Source: Campylobacter pinnipediorum subsp. pinnipediorum
GTDB taxonomy: Bacteria; Campylobacterota; Campylobacteria; Campylobacterales; Campylobacteraceae
Length of the DNA: 64,000 nucleotides
Direction: 5' to 3'
NCBI RefSeq assembly: GCF_002021925.1
Contig: NZ_CP012546.1
Location: forward strand, 434,001-498,000
The translations under genes and the position numbers were made by a program. Below the pieces are notes generated by a model. The model saw only the letters and a list, made by a program, of their open reading frames with translations, searched no databases and was not told the DNA's origin. Every line of letters starts with the position of its first letter. Positions within the stretch are counted from its first letter, which is position 1. Positions 30,380-39,344 of this stretch are shown here, in pieces.

Positions 30380-31291
30380 TTGAGTTTGGTATTTGGACCA
30401 ATACACTCTCGTAGATTTGGTATGTCTTTGGGGATAGATTTATCTCCTTTTGCAAAATCATGTAATTTTGATTGTGTTTATTGTGAGATAGGTAAAGGTA
30501 AAATAACCCAAGATATAGAAATTCAGCCTGATATTGATGATATCATAGATGAATTAAAACTTGCAATATCAAAACACAAAAATATAGATGTTATAACAGT
30601 TAGCGCAAGCGGAGAGACAACTCTTTATAAAAATCTTAAAAACTTAGTAAGTAAAATAAAAGATATTAAAAAAGATAAAAAATTGCTTATATTGAGTAAT
30701 GCAACAGGGCTTTTAAATCAAAACACATTTGAGTCTTTGCTTGAGTTTGATATAGCTAAGTTTAGCTTAGATAGTGTTATAAAATCCAGCTTTAAAAAAC
30801 TAGCCAGAATTAAAGATATAAATTTAGAAAAGCTCATTAACAATATGAAGTTGTTTAAGGAGCAATTTGATGGCCAAATGGTTATAGAAACTCTTGTTGT
30901 TAAAAATATAAATGATAGCGATGATGAGTTTGCGAAATTAAATGATGTATTAAATTTCATAAAACCAGATAGGGTTGATATAGGTAGTATAGATAGACCA
31001 CCTGCGTATAAAGTTACTGGCGTTGGCGAAGAAATTTTAGAAAAATTAGCATCAAATATAAAAAATATTCCAGTAAATATCATAAAATCAAAAACAAACA
31101 CAACTAGATATGATTTTACAAAAGATGAAATAATACAACTTTTATTAAGGCGACCACAAACTATATCAAATATAAACGATAATTTTTCAGATTTATCAAA
31201 AAATAATTTAAATGAACTTATAAGTTTGGGTAAAATATATAAAATTGATGTTGCCGGTGTTTGTTTTTATAAAGTAAAGGAAAAAATATGA
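30380..31291 (+). CDS. Radical SAM protein, COG0731-like
   Basis: 303 residues. The N-terminus VFGPIHSRRFGMSLGIDLSP and the cluster motif at Cys28, Cys32 and Cys35 (SCNFDCVYCE) match the small radical SAM family related to TYW1/COG0731. SASGETTLY (near 75) and LSNATGLL follow. The C-terminal part, about 225-300, looks like a winged helix. The natural substrate is unknown in bacteria. TTG start with AAGGAAAG before it. It overlaps the pyridoxamine kinase gene by ATGA. Confidence 0.75.
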   Translation: MSLVFGPIHSRRFGMSLGIDLSPFAKSCNFDCVYCEIGKGKITQDIEIQPDIDDIIDELKLAISKHKNIDVITVSASGETTLYKNLKNLVSKIKDIKKDKKLLILSNATGLLNQNTFESLLEFDIAKFSLDSVIKSSFKKLARIKDINLEKLINNMKLFKEQFDGQMVIETLVVKNINDSDDEFAKLNDVLNFIKPDRVDIGSIDRPPAYKVTGVGEEILEKLASNIKNIPVNIIKSKTNTTRYDFTKDEIIQLLLRRPQTISNINDNFSDLSKNNLNELISLGKIYKIDVAGVCFYKVKEKI

Positions 31292-32118
31292 AAAGAATTT
31301 TAACTATTCAAGATATATCTTGTGTTGGCAAATGTTCGCTTGGTGTAGCACTTCCAATAATTAGCTCAATGGGTATTGAAGCTTGTGTTTTGCCAACAGC
31401 ATTATTGTCAACTCATACAGGATTTAGTAACTTTACTTTTTTGGATTTAACAGATGAGATGGATAAGATAGTTGAAGTCTGGGAAAAGGAAAATATAAGT
31501 TTTGATGGAATTTATACAGGCTTTTTGGGAAATATAAAACAACTTACCAAAATAGAAGGCATTATAAATAAGTTTAAAAACAATAATGAGCTTATCCTTA
31601 TAGACCCTTGTATGGCAGATAATGGGAAGTTTTATTCTTGCTTTGATGAAAGCTTTGCAAAAGCGATGAAAAACTTTTGTAAAAATGCAGATATAATTAC
31701 ACCAAACATTACAGAAGCTTGTTTTTTAACAGATACTAAATATCCAAAAAATGGGTATGATGATAAATTTATAGATGAATTGATGGATAAACTTAAAGAG
31801 CTTAAAACTAAATTTATCGTTTTAAAGGGTGTTAGTTATGATGAAAAAAGTTGCGGTGTTTTAAGCTATGATAAAAAAGAAAATGAAACAAAAAGTTATT
31901 TTCATGAGTTAATAGATGCTAGATTTAGCGGAACCGGAGATATATTTGCTTCTATCGTTTTTTCAAAAATTATTTTAGGCGATAGTTTGTATAATGCAAC
32001 AAAAATAGCAGCTGATTTCGTTGTGGATTCTATAAATTCAACTCTAAAAGACAAAACACCCAACCACTATGGAGTTGATTTTGAAGAAAATTTACCAAAT
32101 TTAATAAAAAAATTGTAA
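31288..32118 (+). CDS. pdxY: Pyridoxamine/pyridoxal kinase
   Basis: 276 residues of the ribokinase-like PdxK/PdxY group. It starts ILTIQDISCVGKCSLGVALPII, with LPTALLSTHTGF near 35, ITPNITEACFLTD near 130, and the anion hole FSGTGDIFASI near 205, where Asp is the catalytic base. It phosphorylates B6 vitamers to feed PLP salvage. The ATGA overlap with the upstream radical SAM gene indicates co-translation. Confidence 0.85.
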   Translation: MKRILTIQDISCVGKCSLGVALPIISSMGIEACVLPTALLSTHTGFSNFTFLDLTDEMDKIVEVWEKENISFDGIYTGFLGNIKQLTKIEGIINKFKNNNELILIDPCMADNGKFYSCFDESFAKAMKNFCKNADIITPNITEACFLTDTKYPKNGYDDKFIDELMDKLKELKTKFIVLKGVSYDEKSCGVLSYDKKENETKSYFHELIDARFSGTGDIFASIVFSKIILGDSLYNATKIAADFVVDSINSTLKDKTPNHYGVDFEENLPNLIKKL

Positions 32119-32145
32119 TTTTGTAAAAATTTAAATTTATTTTTA

Positions 32146-32174
32146 TTGACAAAAAAAGATTTTTTTCATATAAT
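32146..32174 (+). promoter_or_regulatory. Sigma70 promoter of tRNA-Asn
   Basis: Consensus TTGACA (32146-32151), 17-bp spacer, TATAAT (32169-32174), 20 bases before the tRNA 5' end. Confidence 0.85.
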
Positions 32175-32194
32175 CACAGTTCATTTTTATTTAT

Positions 32195-32269
<75 letters not shown>

Positions 32270-33014
32270 CTTATGTTTAAAAATCCATTCCAAATTTCCA
32301 TTTTGCCAATATTTCAGAAAGATTAAGTTTTTAGTCAATCTTGCTTTTCCATATTATTTCAAATAAATTTGAATTTGTTTTGCGGATTATAATATATTAT
32401 TGTAATGTTTTATGTGTTACAAAATACGACAAATAGATTAAAAAATATATCTATTTTAACAGTTTTAATTGTTTTTTAAGCTGTAATTAGATTTACTAAA
32501 GGTTCAGATACTCTTTTATTGGGTATTTGGTAAAATATTTTTCACACGAGTGTTTTCATAACTAAAAACCTTTATTTTTAGAAATTAGGTTTTTGTAGCA
32601 GAAATTTAGTTTTTACATACACTTTTTTATATAAACTCCTATTTTAAAAAAAGTTATTTATTTCTGCTACATTTTTTTAAAACATTCTGTACTTTTATAC
32701 ACGGTTTTAAGAGCAGCTGTTTTTATTATCTTGTTGAAAATAACCACTTTTTAATTATTGTTTAAACAGCTACTTATAAAAATATTTTGTATCTTGACAG
32801 AAAAAAGATTTGTATCAAAAGGTCAAAATCTTTTTGAATCATAAAACCATCAAATCCTAAACTCGCCATGTTATAAAATAAAATATAATTCGGAATAATT
32901 TAATATACGTTTTAAAAAATAAAATATAGCGATTTGTTTTAAAAATATAAACAAGCATTCAATAAAATTTAATTACAATTATGCAATCAATTTTAATCAA
33001 ATTTGGAAAAAATA
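32270..33014. other. Gene-poor interval
   Basis: About 750 bp of AT-rich DNA without a frame of gene size. A short minus-strand frame near 32780-32870 (starting MASLGFDGFM) could be a relic, but nothing recognisable remains. No repeats or RNA genes were seen. Confidence 0.4.
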
Positions 33015-33491
33015 ATGGAAAAAAATAAAACGAATGCAATGAGAATTTTAGATAAGCATAAAATAGCTTATGAGTCATTTTTTTATGAGTCAGATGGGGC
33101 TATTGATGGTGTTTATGTGGCAAATAAAATCGGATTTGCAGTTGAAAGTGTATACAAAACACTTGTTCTTATAGGAAATGACAATAACTATTATGTTGCT
33201 GTCATTCCGGTAGCCAAAGAGCTTGATTTAAAAAAACTAGCCAAAGCTTGTGGTGTTAAAAAGGTTGAGTTAATTCCAGTGGCTAAAATAAACTCAGTTA
33301 CTGGATATATAAGGGGTGGTTGTTCGCCTATTGGTATGAAAAAAGACTATCCTTTACAGATAGACCAAAGCGCGCAAGTGTTAGATGAAATTATAGTTAG
33401 CGGTGGAAAGATAGGCGTTCAAATTAAAATAAAAGTTGAAGATATAACTAAGATAAGAAAAGCTAGTTTTTCGGATTTATTAAAAGAATAA
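33015..33491 (+). CDS. ybaK: YbaK/EbsC Cys-tRNA(Pro) deacylase
   Basis: 158 residues from ATG 33015. The frame is also open from TTG 33003, but ATG with TTGGA upstream is preferred. The YbaK fold is seen in GFAVESVYKTLVLIGNDNNYYVAVIPVAKELDLKKLAKACGVKKVE and GYIRGGCSPIGMKKDYPL. The Lys in YKTL and the G-x-x-SPIG motif are the family's active-site elements. It removes Cys mis-charged on tRNA-Pro, a translation quality control step. Alone in its region. Confidence 0.88.
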   Translation: MEKNKTNAMRILDKHKIAYESFFYESDGAIDGVYVANKIGFAVESVYKTLVLIGNDNNYYVAVIPVAKELDLKKLAKACGVKKVELIPVAKINSVTGYIRGGCSPIGMKKDYPLQIDQSAQVLDEIIVSGGKIGVQIKIKVEDITKIRKASFSDLLKE

Positions 33492-33724
33492 GAGGCCAAC
33501 TTATATAAAATTTAACAATATAAAAAATTATTTTTTTATATTGTTATCTTCTTGATTATCTATTTTATGGTTTATTAGAAAACCTATAGCATGAATAATA
33601 AAAATAATAGGCGTTAAAAATACTGCATAAATATACATTCAAAAAATATAATTTTAACTTTTTTGATAATGCTTTCCATTTCTCTACATAATACTTTTCC
33701 ATAATAAAATTTTAAGAATAAGCA

Positions 33725-33985
33725 ATGAATCAAAATTATTTTTTTGATAAACTAATTTTAATGTATTTATATAAAAAGGAGTCAATAAGTACATTAGATA
33801 TTGAAAATGAGTTTGGAGGTATACTTGATAAACAAAATGTTAACAATATTATATCAAACAGAAAAAATACAACATCATACATATATAAAGGATTTATCGA
33901 TTATGACCAAAATAAACAAACTCTAACCATTACCGAAGAAGGCAAAAATTTGATAGAACAAGAGTTTAGTGAAAGTAGAAGTTAA
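33725..33985 (+). CDS. Small hypothetical protein, possible winged helix
   Basis: 86 residues, not recognised. It has a helical N-terminus, a middle segment with strands (SYIYKGFIDYDQNKQTLTITEEG) and a C-terminal helix, the pattern of a winged-helix DNA-binding domain. A ribosome site is weak (AAGAATAAGCA). Stands alone between the deacylase and the urease operon end. Confidence 0.4.
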   Translation: MNQNYFFDKLILMYLYKKESISTLDIENEFGGILDKQNVNNIISNRKNTTSYIYKGFIDYDQNKQTLTITEEGKNLIEQEFSESRS

Positions 33986-34076
33986 ATTTATAATTATTAG
34001 TTCTTCTTTTTATTGGTTTATATTTTTTGATATTATTTGCTTTTTGTAAAAAATACTATTTAATCTAATATATTTT

Positions 34077-34096
34077 CTAGCCCTTTTTCGGGCTAG
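34077..34096. terminator. Hairpin at the end of the urease operon
   Basis: CTAGCCC (34077-34083) and GGGCTAG (34090-34096) form a 7-bp GC-rich stem 7 bases past the ureC stop on the minus strand. There is no perfect U-run, so efficiency is uncertain. Confidence 0.55.
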
Positions 34097-34103
34097 TTTA
34101 AGA

Positions 34104-35819
34104 CTAAAATAGATTATAAAGTTGTGCTAAAGGTAAGTTGTTGGTCGGTTCGCATTTTGCTATTTCGCCATCTATTTTTACCTCATATGTCTCTGGGTTA
34201 ACCTCTAACTTTGGCATACTATCATTAAACTTCATATCTTTTTTACCTATGTTTCGGCAATCTTTCACAGGCAATACTATCCTGCCAAGTCCTAACTTGT
34301 CTTTTACGTTGTCTTTATAAGCTGCATTTGAAACAAAACTTATGCAAGTTTGCGCTATGCCTTTTCCCAAAAATGCAAACATATTTCTATGTATAACTGG
34401 CTGTGGGGTTGGTATAGAAGCACTTGGGTCTCCTATTTGTGCTGTCATTATAAAGCCATTTTTTATAACTGTTTTTGGTCTTATTCCAAAAAACTTAGGC
34501 TCCCACACAACCAAATCTGCATACTTCCCGACCTCAACACTGCCTATATAATCGCCAATTCCTTGTGCTATGGCTGGATTTATAGTATATTTTGAGACAT
34601 ATCTTTTTGCTCTAAAATTATCATTATTATTTGCTTTATCTTCTTTCAAAGCACCAAATTGATCTTTCATCTTTGAAGCTGTTTGCCAAGTTCTTATAAT
34701 AACTTCTCCAACTCTACCCATAGCTTGAGAGTCCGAACTCATAATAGAAAAAACACCCTTATCGTGAAGTATATCCTCAGCAGCTATTGTTTCTGGTCGT
34801 ATCCTAGAATCAGCAAACGCAACATCTTCTTTTATATTTTTATCCAAATGATGGCACACCATAACCATATCCAAATGCTCATCTTCTGTGTTTATAGTAT
34901 ACGGCATGGTTGGGTTTGTTGAAGCTGGCAAGACATTTGGCATACTTGCTGCTACTATCTGGTCAGGAGCGTGTCCGCCACCAGCGCCTTCTGTATGAAA
35001 AAAGTGTATAGTTCTGCCTTTTATTGAAGATAGGGTATCTTCTATATTTCCCGCTTCATTAAGAGTGTCTGAGTGTATAGCAACTCCTACATCATACTCA
35101 TCAGCAACGCTTAAACAATTATCTATAACAGCCTGAGTTGAGCCCCAATCCTCGTGAATTTTTAGCCCACCTGCACCTGCTTTTATCTGCTCTATAAGTG
35201 GTTCTTTTGTAGAACAATTACCCTTTGCAAGAAGCAAAATATTTACAGGAAAGCCTTCAAAAGATTTAAGCATATTTGATATATTTGACACACCAGGGGT
35301 GCAAGTTGTCGCATTTGTTCCTTCAGCTGGTCCTGTTCCACCACCAACCATAGTAGTAACGCCAGAACTAAGCGCTGTATCAACTTGTTGAGGCGTTATA
35401 AAATGTATATGGGTGTCAATGGCTCCAGCTGTTATTATCTTACCTTCCCCTGCAATTATCTCCGTTGCCGCACCTATAACTATATCAACTTTATTATTTA
35501 TATCAGGATTTCCACTTTTACCTATGCCTGAAATTTTGCCATTAGTTATACTTATATCAGCTTTATAAATTCCCGTATAATCAAGTATGATAGCGTTTGT
35601 TATAACAAGATCAGCAGCTCCTGTTAGTTGTGTTGCTGTTGCTGATTGATTCATTCCGTCTCTTACAGATTTTCCACCACCAAATTGTGATTCATCTCCA
35701 TAAACAGCAAAATCTTTTTCAACCTCTATGATTATATTTGTATCTCCGAGTCTGATTTTATCGCCTGTTGTTGGCCCATACATAGAGCCATATTTTTTTC
35801 TTGAAATTGTTAAACTCAT
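34104..35819 (-). CDS. ureC: Urease alpha subunit
   Basis: 571 residues, normal length. Hydrolyses urea to ammonia and carbamate at a two-nickel site. Expected ligands are visible: His137 and His139 in DTHIHF, carbamylated Lys220 in GGLKIHED, His249 in AIHSDT, His275 in FFHTEG, Asp363 in [12 protein letters not shown]. The flap Cys322-His323 is in MVCHHLD. Its ATG overlaps the ureB stop. Last gene of the ureEFGDABC operon. Three separate structural genes, unlike the fused UreAB of Helicobacter. Confidence 0.97.
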   Translation of the reverse strand: MSLTISRKKYGSMYGPTTGDKIRLGDTNIIIEVEKDFAVYGDESQFGGGKSVRDGMNQSATATQLTGAADLVITNAIILDYTGIYKADISITNGKISGIGKSGNPDINNKVDIVIGAATEIIAGEGKIITAGAIDTHIHFITPQQVDTALSSGVTTMVGGGTGPAEGTNATTCTPGVSNISNMLKSFEGFPVNILLLAKGNCSTKEPLIEQIKAGAGGLKIHEDWGSTQAVIDNCLSVADEYDVGVAIHSDTLNEAGNIEDTLSSIKGRTIHFFHTEGAGGGHAPDQIVAASMPNVLPASTNPTMPYTINTEDEHLDMVMVCHHLDKNIKEDVAFADSRIRPETIAAEDILHDKGVFSIMSSDSQAMGRVGEVIIRTWQTASKMKDQFGALKEDKANNNDNFRAKRYVSKYTINPAIAQGIGDYIGSVEVGKYADLVVWEPKFFGIRPKTVIKNGFIMTAQIGDPSASIPTPQPVIHRNMFAFLGKGIAQTCISFVSNAAYKDNVKDKLGLGRIVLPVKDCRNIGKKDMKFNDSMPKLEVNPETYEVKIDGEIAKCEPTNNLPLAQLYNLF

Positions 35820-36202
35820 TTACCAGACTCCTTATCTTGCTTATTTGCAAATCCCAATTTAATCATTTTTTCTAAAATTTCATCTACATTTTGATCGCTA
35901 ACATCGCCATTTACAAGGCCATTAAAACCCATAACCTTGCATTTTCCGCCAAGCTGGGTCAAGTTTATTTTATGACTTTGCCCCGGTTCAAACCTTATGG
36001 CATTTCCAGCTGGTATATCAAGCTTGTATCCAAACGCCTTTTTACGGTCAAATTCCAAACATTTATTTACTTCAAAAAAGTGAAAATGACTTCCTATTTG
36101 AACGGCTCTATCGCCTATATTTGTCACAACTAATTGTATTGTTCTTTTATCTTTATTTAAAACAATCTCTTCATCTTTATAAAATATCTCTCCGGGTATC
36201 AC
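35816..36202 (-). CDS. ureB: Urease beta subunit
   Basis: 128 residues. [20 protein letters not shown] and the typical core [40 protein letters not shown] (IGSHFHF here) identify UreB. It lies between ureA (10-base gap) and ureC (4-base overlap), a compact structural block. The C-terminus is extended by a Lys/Glu-rich tail beyond the usual about 105 residues. Confidence 0.95.
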   Translation of the reverse strand: MIPGEIFYKDEEIVLNKDKRTIQLVVTNIGDRAVQIGSHFHFFEVNKCLEFDRKKAFGYKLDIPAGNAIRFEPGQSHKINLTQLGGKCKVMGFNGLVNGDVSDQNVDEILEKMIKLGFANKQDKESGK

Positions 36203-36211
36203 TTACACTCC

Positions 36212-36514
36212 TTAAACTATTGGATGAGAGACGGTAACAAGCTTTGTTCCATCTGTAAAAGTAGCCTCTATTTGTACATCTTCTATCATTTCAGCAACAC
36301 CTTCCATCACATCATCACGCGTTAGAATTTTTCTTCCATCTCTCATAAGCTCAGCTACCGTTTTTCCATCTCTTGCCATCTCATAAAGTTCTGCGCTTAT
36401 GAGAGCAACTGATTCTGCGTAGTTTAGTTTAAGTCCTCTTGCTTTTCTTTTTCTGGCTACTTCACCAGCTGTAAATATCATAAGTCTTTCTATGTCTTTT
36501 GGTACTAAATGCAC
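36212..36514 (-). CDS. ureA: Urease gamma subunit
   Basis: 100 residues, standard length. [56 protein letters not shown] is characteristic. It completes the trimer of heterotrimers together with UreB and UreC. Ribosome site AAGGAG. Confidence 0.96.
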   Translation of the reverse strand: MHLVPKDIERLMIFTAGEVARKRKARGLKLNYAESVALISAELYEMARDGKTVAELMRDGRKILTRDDVMEGVAEMIEDVQIEATFTDGTKLVTVSHPIV

Positions 36515-36532
36515 TATTTTTCTCCTTAATTT

Positions 36533-37318
36533 TTATAAAATTTCAATCATTAACTCAATAGCTTGCATTAAATTTTGACCCATTTTTGCAAGTATTCTGA
36601 CCTGAGTATCGCCTCTATATGTGCTTGAAACACCGAAGCGAATATCTAAAATATCTTCTTGTTCTTTTAGTGTGTCGTGAATTTTTTGATTTAAGTTTTC
36701 TATATGCCTAAAATTAAATATACAAACACTAGCAAAATGATCAAATCCTTCAAAAAACCCTATCTCATTATATGCGATTTGTGTCGGTTCGATCTTGCTA
36801 TTTTCAAAATAAATAAGCTCATCATCTATCTTAGCCTCTATCGAGCTTTTAAATTCTCTAAACAAAAAGCTCTCATTTTTTCCAAGTCTGCCCGCCACAA
36901 AAGACTCAGCAAACACAAGCTTTGAGCTATCATCTTCAAGTTTTATTTTTGTATTACTTAAAAATCTTGAATCCTTAAACATAATGGTTGGCAAAAAGCT
37001 GCATATTAAGGTTGAGTTTTTCCCAACACTTATTTTTGTATCTCTTTTTGCGCTCTCATTTTCGTTCATAGGATGAATTTTTTCATAAGATTGAGATATT
37101 ATTTTTACATTTGTGTTGTCTTTAGCATTAAAATCATACTTTTGGCTATCTCCTTCAAGCAAACCTGGAGATGAACTCATTATCATAACTTCTGTAAAGC
37201 CATCTTCAAAAAATGGTCGCATAACCCTTAAAGGCGGAGTCATATACATATTTTTTATATCACTTACACCATTGATATTTTCAAACTCCAAGCTTAGCTC
37301 GCTAAATCTTTTAGCCAT
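36533..37318 (-). CDS. ureD: Urease accessory protein UreD/UreH
   Basis: 261 residues. Pattern MTPPLRVMRPFFEDGFTEVMIMSSSPGLLEGD and FAESFVAGRLGKNESFLFREF is typical of UreD. It docks on apo-urease and forms the nickel path together with UreF and UreG. It follows ureG by 5 bases and precedes ureA. Confidence 0.9.
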   Translation of the reverse strand: MAKRFSELSLEFENINGVSDIKNMYMTPPLRVMRPFFEDGFTEVMIMSSSPGLLEGDSQKYDFNAKDNTNVKIISQSYEKIHPMNENESAKRDTKISVGKNSTLICSFLPTIMFKDSRFLSNTKIKLEDDSSKLVFAESFVAGRLGKNESFLFREFKSSIEAKIDDELIYFENSKIEPTQIAYNEIGFFEGFDHFASVCIFNFRHIENLNQKIHDTLKEQEDILDIRFGVSSTYRGDTQVRILAKMGQNLMQAIELMIEIL

Positions 37319-37323
37319 AATTC

Positions 37324-37935
37324 TTACTTATCATCCTCAAACAAAACATCTTTTCTTATCCAAGCAAAAAGCTCATTCAGTCCTTGTTTGCTCTTTAAAT
37401 TTGTCATAGCAAAAGGTAGATTTTTTCTTTGCGCTATTGTGTCAGTTCTCATTTTTTGTAAATCAACTTCAACATAAGGTGCTAAATCTATCTTGTTTAT
37501 AACAAGCATATCAGACCTTGTAATGCCAGGTCCGCCTTTTCTTGGTATATCTCCACCTTCTGCCACATCTATAACAAAAATAGTAGCGTCAGCAAGATCT
37601 GGTGAAAATGTAGCCGATAGGTTATCTCCACCACTTTCTATAAATACTATTTGCAAATCAGGATAAGCGTTTGCAAGTTCTTCAACAGCTTCTAAATTCA
37701 TAGAAACATCATCTCTGATAGCTGTATGAGGACAACCACCTGTCTCAACGCCTCTAATTCTCTTTCCGTCAATAACGCCTGAGTTCTTTAAGAAATTTGC
37801 GTCTTCTTTTGTGTAGATATCATTTGTAACAACGCCAACGCTATAATCTTTTGAAAATTCCCCAACAAGTTGTTCTATAAGGTGAGTTTTACCACAGCCA
37901 ACAGGACCTGCAACACCTATTTTTATATATTTCAT
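37324..37935 (-). CDS. ureG: Urease accessory GTPase UreG
   Basis: 203 residues. P-loop GVAGPVGCGKTHLIEQ at 7-22. The nickel-binding CPH motif is in GGCPHTAIRDD near residue 67, with ESGGDNLSATFSP and NKIDLAPYV following. It drives nickel delivery with GTP. Ribosome site AGGAG. The ureF gene ends 9 bases upstream. Confidence 0.95.
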   Translation of the reverse strand: MKYIKIGVAGPVGCGKTHLIEQLVGEFSKDYSVGVVTNDIYTKEDANFLKNSGVIDGKRIRGVETGGCPHTAIRDDVSMNLEAVEELANAYPDLQIVFIESGGDNLSATFSPDLADATIFVIDVAEGGDIPRKGGPGITRSDMLVINKIDLAPYVEVDLQKMRTDTIAQRKNLPFAMTNLKSKQGLNELFAWIRKDVLFEDDK

Positions 37936-37944
37936 ATATCTCCT

Positions 37945-38628
37945 TTATGACATATAAAGTCTTGAATAAAGATACTCGTGTCTCATTGATGATATCTCAA
38001 CACCAGCAAATGAGACACCAAAATCATCTTTATCCAGTGTCTTTACATCATCAACTATATCTTTAATCAAATTTTTTATATCAAATAGTATTCTTTGCCC
38101 AGCCATTTGGCTAATAGGCACGGTTTTTACAGCATTTATAGCTATCGTTGATGCCGTGCTAAAGCAAAAACTACTCAAAGCATAATCCCTATCAACCCCA
38201 GCCAAAGCACATATAACACCATAAGCAACACTATGACAAATTGGAATTTGTTTTTTGCTCAAACTCTCATTTAGCTCTTTAAAAAATCTAACATCAAAGT
38301 TTAAATCAATTTGTATTAAGGTTTTAACTAGTCTTGAACCAAGCTTTTCAGAAGCCTCTCTTAGCTCTTTTTGACTTTTTATAGCTCTTAATTTCAGGCA
38401 CAAATCCCAAATCCCCTGATAATCCAGCTCCAAAGCAAACTCAAACGCCAAATAAGCAGAAAAAAGCTCGGTGTATAAAAATGACCCTTTTAGATAATTA
38501 GCCAAATATCGCTTTGTGTCTTCTTCATTTTTTATAAAACCCTCTTGAATATATGTCTCAAGTCCATAAGAGTGAGAGTATCCGCCTATTGGGAATTGGC
38601 TATCGTTTATCTGATGTAAAAAGAGCAC
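37945..38628 (-). CDS. ureF: Urease accessory protein UreF
   Basis: 227 residues. QINDSQFPIGGYSHSYGLETYIQEG at the N-terminus and a late SSMRHEYLYSRLYMS are signature segments. It is all-helical and bridges UreD and UreG. The gap of about 30 bases to ureE is the largest in the operon. Confidence 0.93.
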   Translation of the reverse strand: MLFLHQINDSQFPIGGYSHSYGLETYIQEGFIKNEEDTKRYLANYLKGSFLYTELFSAYLAFEFALELDYQGIWDLCLKLRAIKSQKELREASEKLGSRLVKTLIQIDLNFDVRFFKELNESLSKKQIPICHSVAYGVICALAGVDRDYALSSFCFSTASTIAINAVKTVPISQMAGQRILFDIKNLIKDIVDDVKTLDKDDFGVSFAGVEISSMRHEYLYSRLYMS

Positions 38629-38660
38629 ACTATCTATGAAATTTTTAATGCCAAATCCTT

Positions 38661-39158
38661 TTAATGGCTATGATGGTGTGTATCTTGTGAGTTTGGCAAG
38701 ATATTCATAAGTGATTTTTCGGGCGCTAGCACTCTGTGTTCTTTGCTGAGTTCTATATTCAAAACCACACTAAGCATATCTTCGATAGTCTTTTCATAAG
38801 GCGTTAAAAACTCATTTTCACTTTCTCCAAAGTATAATTTTGCATGCCTATTTCCTATCACATATCCTATACTTGCACTATTGGCAGGTGTTTTTGTTTT
38901 GATGACTAGACATAAAATTTCTGATATTTTTATAGCATATAAAGTCTGTTTTTCTTTATCTACAAAAAACACATCGCCATCGTTTAGTCCGCGAACCCTA
39001 ACACTTTCATCTAATCTAAATCTAAACTCCACACCATCATCCGCGACTAATGTCTGAATTTTTTTATGTGTATGGTCGTATGATATAGTTGTATATACAA
39101 GCTTGTATTTTAAAAATTTATCTTCAAACACGCTGCCTAAAATATCAGTAATTATCAT
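38661..39158 (-). CDS. ureE: Urease nickel chaperone UreE
   Basis: 165 residues from ATG 39158, where AAGGG lies upstream. A frame from ATG 39176 adds 6 residues. Core parts are RFRLDESVRVRGLNDGDVFF, IGNRHAKLYF with the nickel His in GNRH, and TPYEKTIEDML. The C-terminus ends HHHSH, a short nickel-binding tail. First gene of the operon. No ureI urea channel or nickel transporter gene adjoins it within the window. Confidence 0.92.
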   Translation of the reverse strand: MIITDILGSVFEDKFLKYKLVYTTISYDHTHKKIQTLVADDGVEFRFRLDESVRVRGLNDGDVFFVDKEKQTLYAIKISEILCLVIKTKTPANSASIGYVIGNRHAKLYFGESENEFLTPYEKTIEDMLSVVLNIELSKEHRVLAPEKSLMNILPNSQDTHHHSH

Positions 39159-39303
39159 AAAACTAACCCTTATCATTGTATTTTAATATTTTAGTATTTT
39201 ATTTATTATTATATCAAAAATCAATCAATGAAGATATATAAAATTTAATATTATATTTTTGTTGGCAAGAAAATAATAGTGAAAATAAATTTTGTATTTT
39301 AAA

Positions 39304-39330
39304 GTCAGTGTATATTAAAAATACACTGAC
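39304..39330. terminator. Terminator downstream of the autotransporter
   Basis: GTCAGTGTAT/ATACACTGAC perfect 10-bp stem with 7-nt loop. On the minus strand it is followed by TTTAAAAT. It lies 15 bases past the autotransporter stop. Confidence 0.7.
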
Positions 39331-39344
39331 AAATATTTAATTAT

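Noticed and set aside
34138-34922. Plus-strand frames within ureC
   Set aside because: Opposite to a fully conserved ureC; no evidence of coding.
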